Shown here piece after piece: positions 12,329 to 37,500 of a DNA stretch of 62,000 nt. The position numbers were made by a program, and so were the translations under genes. This stretch comes from Tubiluchus corallicola (lineage: Eukaryota > Priapulida > Priapulimorpha > Priapulimorphida > Tubiluchidae). A model generated the notes under the pieces. That model made no database searches. It had not been told where the DNA came from and was given only the letters and a program-made list of their open reading frames with translations. The stretch spans positions 1 to 62,000 of the forward strand of contig JAQGDQ010000143.1 in NCBI GenBank assembly GCA_030141605.1, given 5' to 3'. Within the stretch, counting starts at the first letter, position 1; every line of letters begins with the position of its first letter.

Positions 12329-12659
12329 CTGTAAACAGAAATAAATACAGTGAAACACAAAATAGTTATCACATGAAAAACATTAAGCTAATAATAAACC
12401 ACATAACGGTTTTTATTAAATACACTATCATGTATCTACCAAAATCACAACATTCTAGGCTGAGTAACGTTCTACAGTATGCTCGAATCGGTTAAAAACA
12501 TAATGCGCCACGCTTTAAGTAGTGGAAAAAAGTAAAAAAAGATACAAGTTTGTATAATTATCATGTTTAATTTAAACTTGTACTTAATCAGATATCAAAT
12601 ACAGTTATTAAAATAAATGATATATAGATGGTAAAAAAATGTAATTACAAGTTTCACTG

Positions 12660-12700
12660 ACTCTCGCTATTGGACGCTGTGAAAATGGCGCTTTACTTGA
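12660..12700 (-). promoter_or_regulatory. Candidate SCaMC promoter elements (CCAAT box, YY1-like)
   Basis: Read in gene direction, GCGCCATTTTC (YY1-like) is followed by GTCCAATAGCG (CCAAT box; ATTGG at 12669-12673 on the plus strand), about 340 bases before the first coding exon. It lies in a locally GC-richer patch. No TATA box is obvious. A 5'UTR exon probably starts here, but its donor was not identified. Confidence 0.4.
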
Positions 12701-13149
12701 AGTCGGATTTTGTATTTCTGTTTTGTATTTTGTGCATCTTTGTGAACATATATTCATTACAACAGGAACATGGTGATAAGATTAATTTATAATTTTAGTC
12801 TTAATACTTTGGATTGGAAATACACTCAAAATTTCTTAGAGATTTACGCGGTGGTTATGTCTTGGTGTCTGGTGTACACACTAAGTAGATAAGATTTTGT
12901 AATAGCAAAACCTTGGAATTGATTTACGTATCTATTATTTGTTCTTACTTTATTCTCCTTAAACATTTTGCATACTAATTTGTTAGGGGCGGAAACTCAC
13001 AGCCACATAATCTACATCCTGTGTGGGGGAAGCAGTGTATTGATTGACCTCTGTTGTCGAGGGCAGTAGACGTCAGTCAATTTGTCGATTAGGTCATGAT
13101 TACCATAGCATACCGCCACTCTTAAAATATAAGAGAGGTAGAGTTAATC

Positions 13150-14515
13150 GAGCAAGCTCATTGTAACCCCATATTTCGTATCTAAATATCTATCCAGCTT
13201 GTTCTTGAACTTGTTCACTGAAAAAGCTTTAGCAATTTCAGATGGGAGTTGATGTCACTCTTTAACCACTCTTTCTGTGAAAAAATATTTTATATAATCT
13301 AATTTAGCTGTGTATTTAAAAATTTTTAGAGAATGCCCCCTGGTTCTGCCATCACTTAATGGTGTAAACATTTTTTCTCTTAGAATGCCACCTAACCCAT
13401 GCATAATTTTATACGTTTGTATCAAAACTCCTCTATGTCTCCTCAACTCTAAGGTTGTAAAGAGTATTTTCTAAGCCTCTCTTGATGTGACATTTCCTCC
13501 ATACCTTCAATCATGCTGGTCGCCCTATGCCGCACAACCTTTAGAAGCTTAACGTCTTTTCTATAGTGGGGATTCCATGCTTGTACACAATACTCTAATT
13601 TAGGTCTTACCAAGCTTTTGTACAATTTCATGATTGTCGTAATGTCTCTAGATACAAACTTTCTCTTTATCATTCCTAATGTTTGATTAGCACTCTTCAC
13701 CATTCAGGACACTAGCTTGCAGATTTCAAGTCATCGGTTTCTATCACACCCAAATCCTTTTCTTGTCCGACGGATGCCAACTGTACTCCATTCTTGTAAT
13801 ATCCTTTACAGGGTTGTTGTATCCAGAGTGCATGACCTTGCATTTATCGACATTAAAAATCATCTGCCAGTCTGCACTCCAGTCCTGCATAACTCGTCTA
13901 AATCACTTTGCAACTCATTAGTTTCATGCTCAGATTATACCTCCCTATAAATTTTTGTGTCATCCAAAAAAGTTAACAGGTTGGTTAAGCATGACCGGCC
14001 TTGTATAAATCCATGTTGCGAGTCTCCTACCAAACCATGTTGCTCTAAATGTCCTACTATTCTTTCCCTCAACAGTTTCTCAAATATTTTACAGATCTGT
14101 GACGTTAGGGATATTGGACGATAATTGCTAGTCAATATCTTACTTCCATTTTTGAATAATGGAGTCGTATTGGCACATTTCCAATCAGTTACCACTGTTC
14201 CTAATTGTAAGCTCAAACTAAACAGCAAATACAGTGGTCTCTCCAAACACTCTCTCAAGTCCTTCAGTACATTTGTAACAAAACCATCAGGTCCAGGGGC
14301 TTTATTCTTCTTAAGTCTACCTAATTCCAAGAAGACCCTTTTCTCATTCACTGCATAATCTTTTAACAAAAACTCCTCAGACCCTCTGTAAATTTGCAGT
14401 GGCACTGGCATGTGATTAACATCCTCATCAGTAAAAGTAGATGCAAAAAATTGGTTAAAGCAATCAGTAATGACACTCTTGTCCACCACAACTCTTCCTA
14501 GGGCTTTCAATTGTT
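13150..14515 (-). mobile_element. Dead LINE (CR1/L2/Jockey-like) with internal RT deletion
   Basis: The frame from 14510 encodes reverse-transcriptase fingers and palm: KNKAPGPDGFVTNVLK, LGTVVTDWKCANTTPLFKNG, SNYRPISLTSQICKIFEKLL and QHGFIQGRSCLTNLL. It then runs directly into FLDDTKIY. In intact elements about 90 residues with the G(V/I)PQGSVLGP and YINDL motifs separate LL.FLDD from F(A/V)DDTK, so an internal deletion, probably through the shared GGATGA, fused the two. After a stop at 13935 the rest is broken by frameshifts (LVRPKLEYCVQAWNPH at 13703-13449, then a block to about 13255). It is 5'-truncated and lacks the endonuclease. It lies upstream of the SCaMC first exon in the same orientation. 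Confidence 0.85.
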
Positions 14516-14814
14516 AATTTTTTTCGCAATAGTTTAGGTAAATTGTGGGTTAGTACTGTAGTGTGTACCCGGATTATTTTAAAAAGCTAAGAAGCTTTAA
14601 AACATCCGGACCAACATACAAAACTCGGGGTACTCACTTTTGGTGATCTTTTATACATGTATACAGGGCTAGGGACTTGAACTCGGTGCACATTTCCTAG
14701 GTCCCCGGTTCCCAATCTTTCAAACTCCACGTACTCTTAATTTTTTACACGTCATGATTGGCCCCTTCGCCTCCCCTAAGTACAGAACATCATATCCAGG
14801 AAAAGATAAGCAAA

Positions 14815-15330
14815 GTTAAGAAGGTGCTGGGATAGAGGAATAACTAGAGCTTTTACCATTTTGACCCATAGTATGTTTGTCTGTCTGTACAAAGTCCCTG
14901 TAAGGCCCCATTAGGAGTTTTCAAGCTCAGTGTGGCATCCATCAATTGTCAGATATATAGGTCAACTGGAACAAGTACAAAGATATGAGACAAGAAAGCT
15001 TAGTGACTTGAGAGAATTATCGGATACTGATCGGTTAAAGTTCCTTGAATTGCCAACACTAGCTTACTGGAGACTGAGAGGTGACACGATAGAGGCTTAT
15101 AAGATCTTAACGAATATATATGATAAAGCTGTAAGCCCACAGAACCGCGGGTGGCCAGATCAATCATCAGAGGCCATTCACTAAAGTTATACATCATATT
15201 CAGATCTAATAAGTGCATTGGATTGAGTCGTTTTTCGCACAAAATTGTAGATTCGTGTAATAGTTTACCCAACAATGTTGTGTGTGCACCAAGTGTAGAT
15301 GTATTTAAGAGAAAGTTGGACAAGCACTAG
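14815..15330 (+). mobile_element. LINE RT C-terminal fragment
   Basis: From about 14915 the translation reads SSSVWHPSIVRYIGQLEQVQ, KLSDLRELSDTDRLKFLELP and YWRLRGDTIEAYKI. After a frameshift near 15180 it continues as CNSSLPNNVV-like and VDVFKRKLDKH, ending at a stop at about 15328. This is the conserved end of a CR1/L2-type reverse transcriptase, a different family member from the LINE at 13150-14515. It is truncated and frameshifted, hence inactive. Confidence 0.8.
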
Positions 15331-16425
15331 GCTGGGAAAGAGATAGTCCGCAATTACAAAGCTTTCTTCTTCGAGGATACGGATACAAATATATATATAC
15401 ACGATTCGGCTAGGAGATTACTTTGCCAAAACAACATAAGGTAACATAAGATAAGATAAGCAAAATTAAGAACCAACACTGATGTAATGTCATGAATATT
15501 TTTATTATATACATATATTATACGTATCACTCCAATCAAGCGCACTAAATGAGAGTTCATTGAGATGGTTGCTGTTGCATAGCAGAAACTAACTTTTTGA
15601 CTCGCTGTTGGTAAGGATGATCGGTCTGGTGATGCGACTTCATTCTTGTCAGCTTCATATAATCAATGCAAGAAATATTGTGGCTTCTCAACACCATCAT
15701 TGCCAGTTATACGTGTAGCTCCTAACTTGACATAACTATCATTATATCTATGCGTTTTAGGCTGCATTGTGCTCCTAACAAAACTGAATGGTAATCCGAA
15801 AACACTCAGAAGACAATCAGTCAACAAATCCAAGTCTGTATCCATAACTGAAGATGCTCACCACTATGCTCCTTGTATGCACTTTAATGAAAAGTGACAG
15901 GGCAAGCTCTTTCACTGCGATTTTTTAAACTTTAAGTTTTTAAAAGTTCAAAAACATCTACTAATTATAACCAATATCATCCTATTTACTCAGAGAATAT
16001 ATTGCACGCATCGGTTACATTGACACTTTTGACGAGCAGTAAGATGGGACATCTTTGTTAGTTAGTTTTGTTACGCTAATCAGCTAATCTGGATACAATG
16101 TTTTATGATGTTTAGACGGTGGTAAGTGTGTGGTGTAGTGCTCAGTTAACTGTTCAGGAAAAAATTCACCAAAAGCCTTACAGCGGACAGGGGCCAAGAC
16201 CTTGACCAAAAGTCATGAATTGTTGACAGAAATGTCTGAATCATGTCATGTGAAAAGTCACAAAGTGGGCAGATTTTCATTTTTTCATTAGGTCTATCTC
16301 CTCTTACGGTTTTTGAAGTAAGACGACAATTTTTTGTATGTAACCAAGTGTAGACGTGCTATTGAGCTTGGCAAAACGTGGGTAATATGCATTATATTTC
16401 TCCAGATATAACTGAAATACTAAGG
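15331..16425. other. Intergenic stretch without a recognised gene
   Basis: AT-rich sequence with only short, unconvincing open frames. It must contain the start of the GBP gene or its first exon unless that gene begins at 17060, but I could not identify a first exon here. Confidence 0.5.
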
Positions 16426-16718
16426 CAGTGGTTCCCAAACTTTCTCGGACCGTTACCCAAATCGGGAAACCCGGTCGTGTCCATTACCCCCCCACCTAGT
16501 ACTACTTCTCCCCAGGATCGCACCAGAGATTGTGGGAACGTGCGAATGATGGACCCCATGACACAGTGTTGCCTGCCGGAGGCAGTCTCTTCAAGAAGAA
16601 AACTACGTAAGATGCATTCCGAGCGAAGTTTTAAAAATTTTCAGAGGGGTGCCCGTTACCCCCCAAAAAAACCATATTACCCCCGGGGGGTAATTTACCC
16701 CTACTTTGGGAACCACTG
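16426..16718. mobile_element. hAT-type MITE with 8-bp target-site duplication
   Basis: The 293-bp element begins CAGTGGTTCCCAAACTTT and ends with the inverse ACTTTGGGAACCACTG. The flanks are TACTAAGG (16418-16425) and CACTAAGG (16719-16726), an 8-bp duplication with one mismatch, as hAT transposases make. The interior is GC-rich with long C/G runs (TTACCCCCC, CCCCGGGGGGTAA) and can form an extended hairpin. It encodes no transposase; the open frame through it is incidental. It sits 350 bp before the first recognised GBP exon. Confidence 0.9.
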
Positions 16719-17075
16719 CACTAAGGTATAGTTTTGTCTATGGTTTTAGCTCCTTATTATTCATGTTGCAGTTTGTTCTAGTAATTATTTTAGATTCTAG
16801 AAAAGACTGACGAACTCTAACTATTGATTATAATGTCACCTAACCTTTTGCTATAAGTTCTGGTTGTAACTGTGTCCTGAAAAGTAACCCCTATGAATGA
16901 TCAGAAAGCCTGAAATCCATAATCCGAGACAACAGTTTAAAACGTTGCCTTTATAAACTTTGACTGATGACAAAGTTTAGGTGAAATGCTAATGCTTAAA
17001 ACACTACTGTGACAATGAAAGGATCATGCTAATTTACACATGAGAAGTGCTATTACCTAATGCTTCTTTTTTCAG

Positions 17076-29748
<12,673 letters not shown>

Positions 29749-31570
29749 ATAAGTATAACAATTTAACTATTTTTGCTGATTGTGATATACTGCAGAGCTA
29801 AAATTTCTTGTTAACTCAGGCCTATTATTGTCTTTCAAAGTTGTACAGGTTTCACATATTAGAGCTTGTATCTAGGTACATTTAATTGTTTATATTTAGT
29901 GTTGTGAGTAAATTGGTCAATGTGCATTTGCAGTGTCTGTAAGGAAGAATTTTTTATGCACATTCGAAATTATGTGATATCAGTAGCCTATGATGATGTG
30001 GAACGTAAGAAAATGCTTCTCTTGTTTTAAAACAAAGCATTATTGTTCTTTAGCACTGTCCATACATAGCAGTTTTTTCTGGTTTAAGTGCCTTTGTTCA
30101 GTTTATAGTGTTTGGGGAAATGGTGGTCAGGATAATCTTAGTACAATACTCACTACACATTGTTTCTCGACAAAGCATGCTAGTAGTTGTTGAATAATCA
30201 CTGTTCACTGTGTCTCAAAGCTTTTCTTTCTTTTTGTTTTGCTTTAATTTTCATAGTCAGTTTTTTAAGTTATATCATTTTTGTAATTGGTCAAACTTGC
30301 ATTGAGCAAACGCTGCAAAAAAACTAAAACAAATAAAGCAATTAATATGTATAGTATAGGTAATTTTTGCTGGGACTCTGAATTGTCAAGCTTCCCTGGT
30401 ACTGAATAAAATAGTCACTACGAATTATGTCATTAAGAATTAATCATCATAGTTATCCTCTCTGGTAGTGCTTAAAAATCTTGTTTGGTAAGAAGATCGT
30501 CACTCTGCACAAGTAACTGTAAACTGTAAAATTGACTGTGTCGGTTGCATTTTTTATTGTGGGTGCATTTTGTTTCTGCATGTAGAATACAGTCACTAGA
30601 AAAAAATATTTCAGAGCATCTGAACTGATCCTTCATTACAGTTGAATACCTGCTAATAAATGGTAATAATTCTTGTAAAAAAATTTTGCTGTCTTACCAT
30701 CAGTTTATTGACAATTAAACATGATTATTTATCAGGCGATTTCTAAATAAACATTTATGAACTACATGTATAAATAAATTACTGTTGGTTTTTAATAAAT
30801 TATTGGCTGCTGTCATTTGTCTAAATTTAGAACTTGTTCAAAATTGGAAAGAATTATGTAAGTACAATGCACTTGTAGTCGTGGCTAATTATTATGCTTC
30901 CAAAATGAGTTGTACAAAAGTACATTGTATAAAATAGTAGCATGGTATTTTTCAGGCTAGTCTTGGCAAACAAATTCTGAAAGTTGTATTCTGATCAAAA
31001 ACAATTGAAATGAAATTTAGTTATTTTCAACAATTCATATGTGTCTTTTTTCTGATTTGATCTGATAATTGAAACCATACTTAATAATTTTGTGCAAGTG
31101 ACAACTTGACAACTGAAAAAAAGAATTACTAATGAGATGTTTGATTACACATTGTATATTTGTTACAGAACAATAATTCCAATTACATTTTTGTCTCTGC
31201 TTACAATCACAATTTTATGCATCAAACGGGTACACAATACAGCACGCTTTTTCGGCAGAACAAGCATTTCTGATTCCGGATGAAGTAACATTAAAATAAC
31301 GTTATATTGCACCTTCTCTACATACATTTTTATGCTCTATTTATTTGTTATTATTACGAAATGATTTAAACACACACTAAAATTCAAAGATATTTTAGCA
31401 AGAATTACAAGATGTGCAATTCTTGTTATTGCAAGCAAGTGGAGCCGGTGCAAAAATTATATACACACGTAGTTATAATTATTTAGAATTTCTAGCTAAC
31501 ACAATCACTTTGACTGATATTTCTGACGATAGATGTCGGGGTGCAAAGAATAATATTTTCCAACAAAATC
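29749..31570. other. GBP 3'UTR and intergenic spacer to DDAH
   Basis: No convincing coding sequence. Candidate polyadenylation signals for the GBP gene are AATAAA at 30332-30337 and 30405-30410. The DDAH promoter should lie just before 31571; no TATA box is obvious. Confidence 0.45.
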
Positions 31571-34500
31571 ATGGCGAACTTTGGGCGGTATACTCATGCA
31601 ATTTGTGCCCGAGTTCCATCGAGTATTTCGAAAACTGTTAGTGAGAATGACAATGAGGGCGAGCTTAATATAGAAAAAGCAAGAGGAGAACATGAACAAC
31701 TGTGTGACACGCTGCGGAAGTTAGGGGTTGATGTTATTGAGCTTCCCCAGGATGAGAATCTCCCGTTTTCTTGTTTTGTAGAAGACACTGCTGTTGTAAT
31801 TAATGGCACAGCACTTCTTACAAGACCTGGAAATAAAGACCGACGTTCCGAGGTAAATATAGAAACGTATTACTTTTATATACAGCAATAGCATAATCTT
31901 TATTTTCATTGTTTGGGGTCGTCAGTCCGGTAGTAAACAGTTTCGGTCCACAGCTAGCCAAGTGCGTGTAACAAGTTTGACAAAGTTTGATCCAGTACTC
32001 ATATTGTAACATCCATCCACACAAGATTTTCTTCTTGGTACTGTTATGTCCTGAGATATATCAAGAGCTTTAATAGGTCTAACATTAATAAGAAAGTGTT
32101 AATACTTTTTGTGTATAAATTTGTTGATTGTGGCGATCAAAACATTTTTAATGCATGATGCTAAAAGGGATTAGTGTATGCATTGTCTTACCTTCCAACA
32201 TTTGCTGTGTGGCTAGCTTGCATCCAACCATATACAGTGCACCTTCCATTATCTTTTAACTAGATACTGTTGCACGTATAGGCTACATAGTCTATAAATT
32301 CTCAATTATAATTTTCAAACAATGAACATTACCCAAAGCCTATTAAAACTGTTTATCGAACTTGCAATGTGCCAGAGTTTATTTTAATTTGTAGTAAACC
32401 CCGAAACCACTATCGTAACACAACATAATAATAGGCCTGTTATTTATTTTATTGCAATACACTTTACATGTACTATATATACATTATTTAAAAAATAAAA
32501 TTGTGAAGAAATGACAGTGAATGACCAAATGGTTATCTAATCAGTTTTTTGCCCCATAGGTTCCTCACAGTGACTCTGATTCAAAAACTAAATCACCAAT
32601 GAGACCACACTAGATCAGATCTTTCACTAAAACTATTGTTGTTGAAGAAAAGGCCACGCCTCCTAGGATGTTCAGATAATTTCAGTGTTCGTGAAAAATA
32701 TTAGAAGGATAGACTAATAAAAGTGTGATAAGTGCCTCGTGTAATTAGCAAAATCATTTTAAAGTTGCGATCATTTCGAGCCTAGGTACATCCACTTTGA
32801 ATGCCCATTCTTCCAACAATGCCATTGTTCATTGACTGAAGAAAAGCAGGGCATTGTCAATTTTCATCAAAAAATTTTATGAAAAATTAGATAATTTTGT
32901 GTTTTTTTTCCGATGAATATTAGGCAAACTGCAGAAATTTGATTTAGTTTAAGCACCTTGCTTGGTAATTTTTACACAGCAGTAGTATAAATTAACTTCA
33001 TGCTTCATAGACACTGAAAGTTTTTTGCAAATTTCTTTATTGTAGTTAGGTGATTATAGTAAAATGATATATTAAGTGACTTGTCCTTTCCTTTAATAAA
33101 AAATCCCACAGTTAAAACAAGGAAATAGCTCGATGTTTCAAACCACCACTGTGGTTTATCGTCAGGTAAAAAAGAAAAGGGGAAAATCGCGAGAATCACA
33201 GTTATGGCCTTCTCACCCATGGTTTGTAACATTATGCTTTTCCTCTTTTTTGACTTAGGGATTTTTTATTAATTATCGTTACTCTTGCCATTAAGAATTA
33301 AATTTGCATTATTATTATTGTTATTATTATTATCATCACCACTATTATTAATTATATATATATGGTATATATGGTATACCATATATGGTATCTTATGGGG
33401 GAATGTAAGGTCATAAAATATTAATTATTTTTCATATTTGAAAAGCAGGGATGTTTGGTGTAGCTCGCTCAACTGTGAATCTTTTTGTAGCCATATAATC
33501 ATGTATTTGGAACATAGCCAATGTTACTGGGTACAAACATTTGAAGTTATGAATTCCATGTCATCATATGTCCTTCATGAAAAATGTTCTGTAAGAGAAT
33601 TTTATGACATGTTCAAGTTTTATAAGCTTGTATGTGCATGTTCCGTTGGCTTTCGAAGTAACTTTTGTGGTTTTGAACTTTGATGCTCTACAAAGACGTA
33701 GTTTACAAAATATCAATGAATGTAATCAAATTATCTGGCTTTATCTCTTGTGGATATGCCTAAAATTGTATCATGCATATCCTTTAATCAACCTGCACTG
33801 TATTCATATTTAGATTTGAATATCTTTGTATTTTATGGAAGTGCAGCATACTCGGAATAAATAAAATGTTAGTCGCAAATGATAATTGTATTTGTTAACT
33901 GTCACTCTGTGCTCAGTTGCTTTAACGGAAAACTATTAACACCAGTTACTTATCCAGTGACATTGCAGAGCACAACTTCTTTTGAAGGTCTTCAATGCCT
34001 CTGGTGGAATTTAGTAGCTCGCTTATAAATTATAATTCCTTTTTGCAGCTTCAGCGTTACAATAGGTTTAGCCACGCTGACACAATACCTTTTTGTGCTG
34101 TAGTGAGAAGAAAATGAACTGTGTAGTATACAGCAAGTTATTCACATAATTATTATAGCTTTCATTGATCTTGTGCCTTGCCAACGCTTGCTAACTTGAA
34201 TGAAATGAATTGATTGATCCATTCAGTAAAAACAGGTTTAGTGATTAAACTGAATGGCACTGCACATTAAATTATAATTACTATACCAGATGTTGTTGTA
34301 TGTTATACTTTAATTTGATTTTCACATTTTAAAATTCTTATTTTTTTAATGTTTTCAAAAATTTTCATCTATAATGAAAGTTTTTAGTCAAAATTTAATG
34401 TCTACACTGCTATCGTTTTGATACATTTTTGTAGATACAGCCAACCATCATATGCTAGTTTAGTTATACACAGAACATGGTCTAATGAAGCTGCATTGCA

Positions 34501-37500
34501 AGTCATGCTTTCTCTGGCAATCGCGAGCCAGCTTGCTAGCAATGCTAACTTTGCGTCACTACGTAAACTTGGGCCAATGCTATTAGGAAATGTCAAATAC
34601 TGAAAATTAATTGATTGATGATTATAATGATTTCTCAATGATGTTGCTGATGATAAGGACAATGAGCTGTTGAATTGCTTACATTGAGTCATTTAAACAA
34701 AAATGTATTTTATGCATGCACAAGGTTTGGAGGAAAAACTAGTTTTCAATTGTTAAATCACTGAAAACTGGTTGATAATCTTTTAAAGCAGATAATGGTG
34801 CTAACCACTTGGATGATTATCACTTGACTGAGCAGCCAATGTTTAGAAGTGTGTGGATAATCTTGACATTTAATGGTTACAACTTTCTGAAGTCAGTTTG
34901 AGCTACTAATCGAATGTAGAACATTTTGTTCGGTTTTGAGATTTTAAGCTCCTCATTTCGCTGTCTTTTCTGTTTACATATAGACATGGCGATAATTGTG
35001 CAAACATTTTTCTCATTTATTGTAACCACTGGAGAAAATTTATGCTTCATTGGAAAGGCCAAGTTAAAATAGCTTTGACTTTATTAAGTGTCATTATTTA
35101 TGTGGATTTTATTATATATTTTAAATTGTAATAGTTTTATTTTGGCTCGCCTTTTTTAGAAATGTGGTACAGCGTTGTTGCAATACGTGGTAGTAAGTTA
35201 AAACCAAAAAGGGGTTGCATTGTCTCAAGTTATTTAATCAGTTGCTAGAAAAGAAACTCCCGCTAGAAGTCTCGTTTTTTATAGAAAAGAATAACCGTGA
35301 ATTCTGACAGCATCTTTAAGTTGTTGCTGTTGATACGATTAAGTCATTTCTTTGCTGTAATCCTTCGTTGCTTCTTTGGCGTTAATGCTGACACTTGAGC
35401 GATCTGTCAAATGTATTCTGTGACACGTCACAATCTCAGCAGTGTGCTATAAATAGATCGGCGATTAATAATGGATAAAACCCAGACTGAATTTAAAAAC
35501 ATTCAAGAAGTTTAATGTCTAATTTTATTAATCAATACTTTTGTGTTTCCTCACAGGCTATTACTCCTACTGTATCTATTATTTTTATTTAAACAGTAAT
35601 AGCTTGACCTGATCGCTGTCGTAGTTTGACCCTGCTAAGCTAGTCTGCCTTGCAATGACGTCATATGATCCCCACTCAGACTCCGAATTTTTCACACTTC
35701 AATTCTGTTCTAAAGCATTAAAATTAAAGGACGCCTTTTCGCATTTTGAAAAAATGTTATAAACTTGATTGTGTTATTTTGATATTGATATTTCTGCATG
35801 ACTATTTTCGGATTTGCTTAGCAGAGATTAATTATTGCATCGCCGGTTGTGAAGAGTCTGTGTGCGTGCGTTTTCACATATCCGTATTGATTAATTCACT
35901 GCTGCACGTATACGTAATCATGTTATTTTTGTTAGACAAGGCTCTGATCCTGTTTAGCAAAAAATCTCTTGACAGGTATCTGTTCTGTTCTGCTTTGCTC
36001 TGCTCTGCTTCTGTTGTGTTCTGGTCTGGTCTGTTTGATTTTCAATCCGAAAGTCATATTGAGGAGACCCAGGTTCGAATCCCGATGAAATTTTCCACAC
36101 TCCAAAATTATAATATGCTTTTTTGTTGACGGATCATAAGTCCTGGATTATATGGAGTAGCCATATCTTGATTGTTTGATCACTGCACTCACTAACCTTC
36201 TCACTTCGTTTTACTTGCACACAAAAATAGTGGTCGTGGTTATTATTTAGTTGCTAATAATAATTAATATAAAAGCATTGGTTAGTTTTCTCGATTTGAA
36301 AAGAATTAGTTCTAATTTGTTGAGCACAATCCAGTAACATCTAATTTTAACCCTTCTTCTGTTCCCCAGCATCACCAGTGGATGTGTCATAAAAACATAA
36401 AAATAATGATTGCTCATAAATAATTTTTGTCTGTCGTGTGGGAATGCTGTTCTAATTACATTAGTGAAGCTTAGGGTGGGTTATAAACTGCGGAGTAATT
36501 GCGCTTTTATTACTTTTATTCTCTGTGTTGGGCAGCAAAGACAGCTAGGAGTATGAATGAACCCATCGAAACTTATCATAGTGAGTTTTTATTGGTGAAT
36601 GTTTTAAACGTATTCGTGGCACCCGCGTTGTCGATTTTATATTTAGGACGAGAAAAACATTATAAGCCCCTTTAAACCACTTTATTTATGTAGATGTTTT
36701 TTTTAATTTAAGTTTGGTATTAAACTTTTCGGTATTAGTTTGGTAGTTTTTGATCGTTAGACTGGAATTGCACTGTCTAACATCACCTGGCTTAAAGCTT
36801 CAGATATTCAACAAAATCCTTGAATGGTACACATTGCGTGGGTGTAGCCAATACTGCTTGTTGCTCCACACCTTAGATTTTGCAGTTTATGGTCGGATAG
36901 GCAATTTTATAGCACGTTTCATGTAAATTACTATACCATTAAAATTATTTAATCACTAGCGTAAATTTTAATTATTTTATAATCTAAGTTTCTTACGTTA
37001 ATTTTTTTATACCTAAGACTTTTGTAAGTGGTATTAATTATATTACATGTTTTAATGTGTTAAAAATCGCACGTATCGTTTGCATCTTTTTACTACTTTA
37101 TATCACGTGTAACTAAACTACTTTACATACAAAACTAAGGTCGTAAAATTTCAATGTCACATATAGTAGTGTCACATAGTTTTTGCGATTATTTAAACGT
37201 GAAAAGAATTTATTAACCCCTGGAAAAACAAACCCTATCCAAAGTCTTAGTGAACGCTGTACAATATTTTGTGTTGTGTTTTGTTGATATAGTGTGCTGC
37301 TAAAATAAAATATTTGTTTATATATAGCTATCGATGGCCACACGCTGCTAATTTAAAGTGTTGAATTCAAAACCAACACCCTGAGCTTTTTTTAGTAAGT
37401 TTTCCCAGCATTTTTCCTGTGTCTAACTTACTCATGTTGATAATTATATTATGGCATTCTGTCTTACATCATAATTACTGCTGTTCGCTGTGCAATCATC

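Larger units (their letters stand above)
11580..14015 (-). repeat. Right arm of 2.45-kb inverted repeat
   Basis: Inverse copy of 50-2497. This copy is the one continuous with the rest of the SCaMC gene, and its LINE continues beyond the repeat edge to about 14515, so it is likely the original locus. The spacer between the arms is about 9.1 kb. Confidence 0.9.

Noticed and set aside
14640-14720. Possible tRNA-derived SINE on the minus strand (AGTTCAAGTCCC)
   Set aside because: B-box-like only; no A box at the right distance and no tail.
16378-16731. 117-codon open frame
   Set aside because: It lies almost wholly in the hAT MITE and has no protein similarity; the frame is open by chance in GC-rich inverted sequence.
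34402-34692. Overlapping open frames on both strands in DDAH intron 1, with a nearby acceptor-like TTTTTGTAG
   Set aside because: No family resemblance on either strand and no donor or partner exon; insufficient to call a gene.
36061-36090. Possible tRNA gene (GGTTCGAATCC)
   Set aside because: The T-stem pairs poorly and there is no A box, anticodon arm or acceptor stem; at most a SINE relic.
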